DNA of 64,000 bases from Burkholderiales bacterium (GTDB taxonomy: Bacteria; Pseudomonadota; Gammaproteobacteria; Burkholderiales; Casimicrobiaceae), in assembly GCA_025354165.1 (NCBI GenBank), contig JANXNI010000096.1:1-64000 (forward strand). The letters are read 5' to 3'. This document shows positions 61,628-64,000 of this stretch, in pieces. The first letter of the stretch is position 1. Each line of letters starts with the position of its first letter. The position numbers and the translations under genes are program-made. The notes beneath the pieces were generated by a model. The model did no database searches and had not been told where the DNA came from. It was given only the letters and a program-made list of their open reading frames with translations.

Positions 61628-64000
61628 TCACGGCGGTGCCAAGTCCAGCTGAATGGAAGCCGTGGCATCGATGCAGTTGGTCGGAACACCGGACTCACAC
61701 AATCGATAGTTAATGGTGTAAAGCCCCGTCGGTGTCGCTGGATTGATTGAAATCACGCCCGCAGAATTCACAATGAAATTGATGTCAGCCGATGAATAAA
61801 CGGCTGTTACCGGCGTGACTGCCACCCCTTTGAGCATGTCGTTTGTACTCAGGTTGAACGTATTGACGCCGGAAAATTTGTAGAGCTGAATCAAGCCGTC
61901 ATCTACTGCCACTACCGAAATCGGTACCGTAATCGTGACGCTGACCGGCCCGCTACAAGGAGCATTCCCCACCGTCCGACAGATGCTGTAGGTCGCTGTT
62001 TGGGTGGTACCACCGGGCGCGTTTGCCGCCAGTGTGAGCAGGCCTCCGACCTGACTCAAGTATGCGCTGCCGGTGGTGAACGTCACCGTCACCACACTCG
62101 AATCCGGTGAGCCGCCATTTAGGCTGTCATTGGACAGTAGATTGAGCGTGCCGCCCGGACTCAGAGTCGCTGCGTCAGCGACCGCATTGATGGTGCTTGG
62201 TGCTGAAATCGTGAAGCCGACGGTCGCGCTGCATAAGGTGTTGGCCGGACTCTGGCAGATGCTGTAGGTACCCATGTGCATAGTGCCGGGAGGGGCGACT
62301 GGCGACAACGTAACCAGACCGCCCGCTTGCGATAGCAGCTCACTTGAAGTCTGGAAAGTGACCGTGACCTGGCTTGATAGCGGTACCGCCCCGTTGAGGC
62401 TGTCATTCGCTAGCAGATTGAAGGTGCCGCCCGGGAGGACGGTGGCGGTATCGGCTACCGCAGTAATTGCGCCAGGCACTGTGATAGTTACGGCTACGTT
62501 CGCGCTGCACAGGGTGTTGGCCGGGCTCTGGCAAATGCCGTAAGTGGCGGTTTGCGTGCTGCCTGGAGGAGCCCCCGCTGCCAGACTCAGCACCCCTCCC
62601 ACCTGAGTGAGATAAGCGCTCGCTGTATTAAACGTTACGGTGACTTGTGCCGCTAGTGGCACTGCCCCATTAAGGCTGTCGTTGGCTAGAAGATCAAGCG
62701 TTCCGCCAGGATTCAGCGTGGCGCTGTCCGCCAGCGCAATGATGGTGCCCGGTACGGTAATGGTGACACTGACGGTAGCACTGCACAGCGTATTCGCCGG
62801 GCTCTGGCAGATACTGTAGGTCGCTGTTTGCGTACTGCCCGCAGGCGCGCCTGCAGCCAGTGTCAGTAAGCCGCCTGACTGACTGAGATAGGCGCTGGCC
62901 GTATTGAACGTCACGGTGACTTGTGCAGGTAGCGGAGCAGCACCGTTGAGACTGTCGTTGGCGAGAAGGTTAAGCGTGCCACCAGCGCTTAGCGTAGCCG
63001 TGTCCGCGACTGCTGCGATCGCGCTCGGTACATTGATAGTCACGTTGACGACAGCGCTGCAAGGCGTATTTACCGGAATCCGACAAATGCTGTAAGTCGC
63101 GCTTTGTGTGCTGCCCGCAGGCGCTCCTGCAGCGAGTGTCAGAAGTCCACCATTCTGACTGAGATAGGCGCTTGCCGTGTTGAAGGTCACCGTGACTTGC
63201 GCGGCTAGTGGAGCGGCGCCATTGAGGCTGTCGTTGGCGAGCAGATTGAGTGTGCCGCCGGGGCTCAGTGTGGCGGTGTCGGCGACCGCTGCGATGGTGC
63301 TCGACACGGTGACGATCACGTTCACAGTCGAGCTACAGAGCGTGTTCGCTGGACTCTGGCAAATACCGTACGTGGCGGTTTGCGTGCTGCCTGCAGGAGC
63401 ACCGGCGGCGAGTGTCAGCACGCCCCCCGCCTGAGTGAGATAGGCGCTAGTTGTGTTGAAAGTGACGGTGACCTGAGAGGCCAGCGGTGCCGCACCGTTA
63501 AGACTATCGTTGGCAAGCAGATTAAGCGTGCCGCCGGGGTTGAGTGTCGCGGCATCTGCCACAGCAGTGATGGCAGAGATTGCGCCGGGCACCGTAATCG
63601 TTATCGGGACGACCCCGCTGCAATTAGCGCTGACCGAGCGCTCGCAGAGGCGATAGCTGGCGATTTGTGTCGTGCCCACTGGCGTCGCCGATGAGACCGT
63701 CAGTACGCCACCCGCCTCACTCAGGTAGACGCTGTTCGAATTGAAAATTAATGTTACTTGCGCCGCCGTCGGGACGGCGCCGTTCATTTCGTCGTTAGCC
63801 AGCAAATTGAGTGTGCGTCCCGGTGCCAGCGAGGCGAAATCGGCCGTGGCGATAACGCGCGAGGTAACGGCAATCGTCACGGACGCTGTAGCGCTACAGA
63901 TCGTGTTGTCAGCCGCCGCGCAAAGCGTGTAGCTAGCTGATTGCGTGGTTCCACGCGGGGCAATTGCGGCGAGCGTAAGCAGGCCGTCGGTCTGGGTGAG
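61628..64000 (-). CDS. Giant tandem-repeat Ig-like surface protein (C-terminal part; N-terminus beyond window)
   Basis: At least 790 residues; the frame stays open to the window edge, so the GTG at 63880 is not the start. It is built of about 92-residue beta-rich units with ADTATLSPGGTLNLLANDSL and QVTVTFNTASAYLSQ. Seven complete units, a partial one at the edge and a divergent terminal unit are visible. Units end in paired cysteines (SICQSPANTLCSA), probably a disulfide. The unit resembles bacterial Ig/cadherin-like domains of secreted adhesins. No C-terminal anchor or secretion signal is evident before the stop. Substrate or partner unknown. Confidence 0.85.
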   Translation of the reverse strand, partial: LTQTDGLLTLAAIAPRGTTQSASYTLCAAADNTICSATASVTIAVTSRVIATADFASLAPGRTLNLLANDEMNGAVPTAAQVTLIFNSNSVYLSEAGGVLTVSSATPVGTTQIASYRLCERSVSANCSGVVPITITVPGAISAITAVADAATLNPGGTLNLLANDSLNGAAPLASQVTVTFNTTSAYLTQAGGVLTLAAGAPAGSTQTATYGICQSPANTLCSSTVNVIVTVSSTIAAVADTATLSPGGTLNLLANDSLNGAAPLAAQVTVTFNTASAYLSQNGGLLTLAAGAPAGSTQSATYSICRIPVNTPCSAVVNVTINVPSAIAAVADTATLSAGGTLNLLANDSLNGAAPLPAQVTVTFNTASAYLSQSGGLLTLAAGAPAGSTQTATYSICQSPANTLCSATVSVTITVPGTIIALADSATLNPGGTLDLLANDSLNGAVPLAAQVTVTFNTASAYLTQVGGVLSLAAGAPPGSTQTATYGICQSPANTLCSANVAVTITVPGAITAVADTATVLPGGTFNLLANDSLNGAVPLSSQVTVTFQTSSELLSQAGGLVTLSPVAPPGTMHMGTYSICQSPANTLCSATVGFTISAPSTINAVADAATLSPGGTLNLLSNDSLNGGSPDSSVVTVTFTTGSAYLSQVGGLLTLAANAPGGTTQTATYSICRTVGNAPCSGPVSVTITVPISVVAVDDGLIQLYKFSGVNTFNLSTNDMLKGVAVTPVTAVYSSADINFIVNSAGVISINPATPTGLYTINYRLCESGVPTNCIDATASIQLDLAPP
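62121..63776. repeat. 276-bp in-frame tandem DNA repeats
   Basis: Equivalent positions in the repeat gene (AGRCTGTC-like word) fall at 62121, 62397, 62673, 62949, 63225 and 63501, an exact 276-bp period. The next unit (toward 63785) is about 9 bp longer because of a three-residue insertion. Neighbouring units share long stretches, so copy number may vary by recombination. Confidence 0.85.

Noticed and set aside
62121-63776. 276-bp periodic array as a CRISPR or satellite locus
   Set aside because: The period is in frame (92 codons), the frame is open throughout and unit sequences encode a beta-rich domain; there is no short repeat/spacer structure.
1-64000. tRNA, rRNA, CRISPR, prophage or complete insertion sequence
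   Set aside because: Both strands were read for cloverleaf T-loop words, direct-repeat arrays, transposases, integrases and phage genes; none was convincing.

Overview
The window reads as chromosomal DNA of a GC-rich, polyhydroxyalkanoate (PHA)-storing betaproteobacterium of the Burkholderiales type. The signs are lpxK-Trm112-kdsB next to exbB/exbD, PhaR with a phasin, the aerobic benzoyl-CoA (box) pathway with a BoxR-type regulator, several Bug/TctC binding proteins, and a patatin / acetoacetate decarboxylase / 3-hydroxybutyrate dehydrogenase group. The genus cannot be named from the sequence alone. No rRNA, tRNA, CRISPR array, complete insertion sequence or prophage was seen.

Layout. 1-7.5 kb: cell-envelope and housekeeping genes (kdsB, Trm112-like, lpxK, exbD, exbB, glnS, xseA). 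7.6-15.6 kb: an exported-protein block with a DUF1800/DUF1501 pair, a cytochrome c/ASH-domain protein and a sugar-dehydrogenase-like protein with a dockerin-like tail. 16-30 kb: PhoH, a solitary TctC, two tandem ParA-like ATPases, an S9 peptidase, a LytS/LytTR two-component pair, Pit phosphate transporter with its DUF47 partner, DUF72, a cupredoxin and rimO. 30-31.8 kb: PhaR, a phasin with likely PhaR operators, and a candidate small RNA. 32-43.7 kb: a benzoate island in which tctB-tctA-boxC-boxB-boxA-tctC run in one direction, with boxR, benzoate-CoA ligase and a hydrolase upstream. 43.8-51.4 kb: cupin, acyl-CoA synthetase, peptide-type binding protein, EamA exporter, RraA-like protein and another TctC. 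51.9-55.7 kb: a membrane-anchored Mrr-like nuclease and a secreted protein / ECF sigma / anti-sigma-like set. 55.7-61.3 kb: an Nramp-like transporter, DUF1345, ketone-body genes and small envelope proteins. 61.6 kb to the end: a giant repeat protein running off the window.

The most unusual signal is a family of dispersed intergenic elements. Seven copies were found (3840, 15676, 18584, 31907, 46193, 51531, 52562). Six are exactly 120 bp and align without gaps; the seventh is 130 bp. Each starts with CAGCTTTT, ends with AAAAGCTG, and is an imperfect palindrome centred on or near GTCGAC. They occur between convergent, divergent and co-directional genes alike. I do not recognise the family among named bacterial repeats. 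It could be a MITE-like element, a protein-binding element or a structured RNA.

A second unannotated signal is a candidate small RNA at about 31.65-31.81 kb. It has a CAAGGTC/GACCTTG stem presenting a C-rich anti-Shine-Dalgarno-like loop, followed by its own intrinsic terminator.

Functionally, the benzoate island supplies uptake (TTT transporter, inferred), CoA activation, epoxidation and ring opening. The resulting acetyl-CoA can feed the PHA genes, which are represented here by PhaR, the phasin and the hydroxybutyrate/acetoacetate genes.
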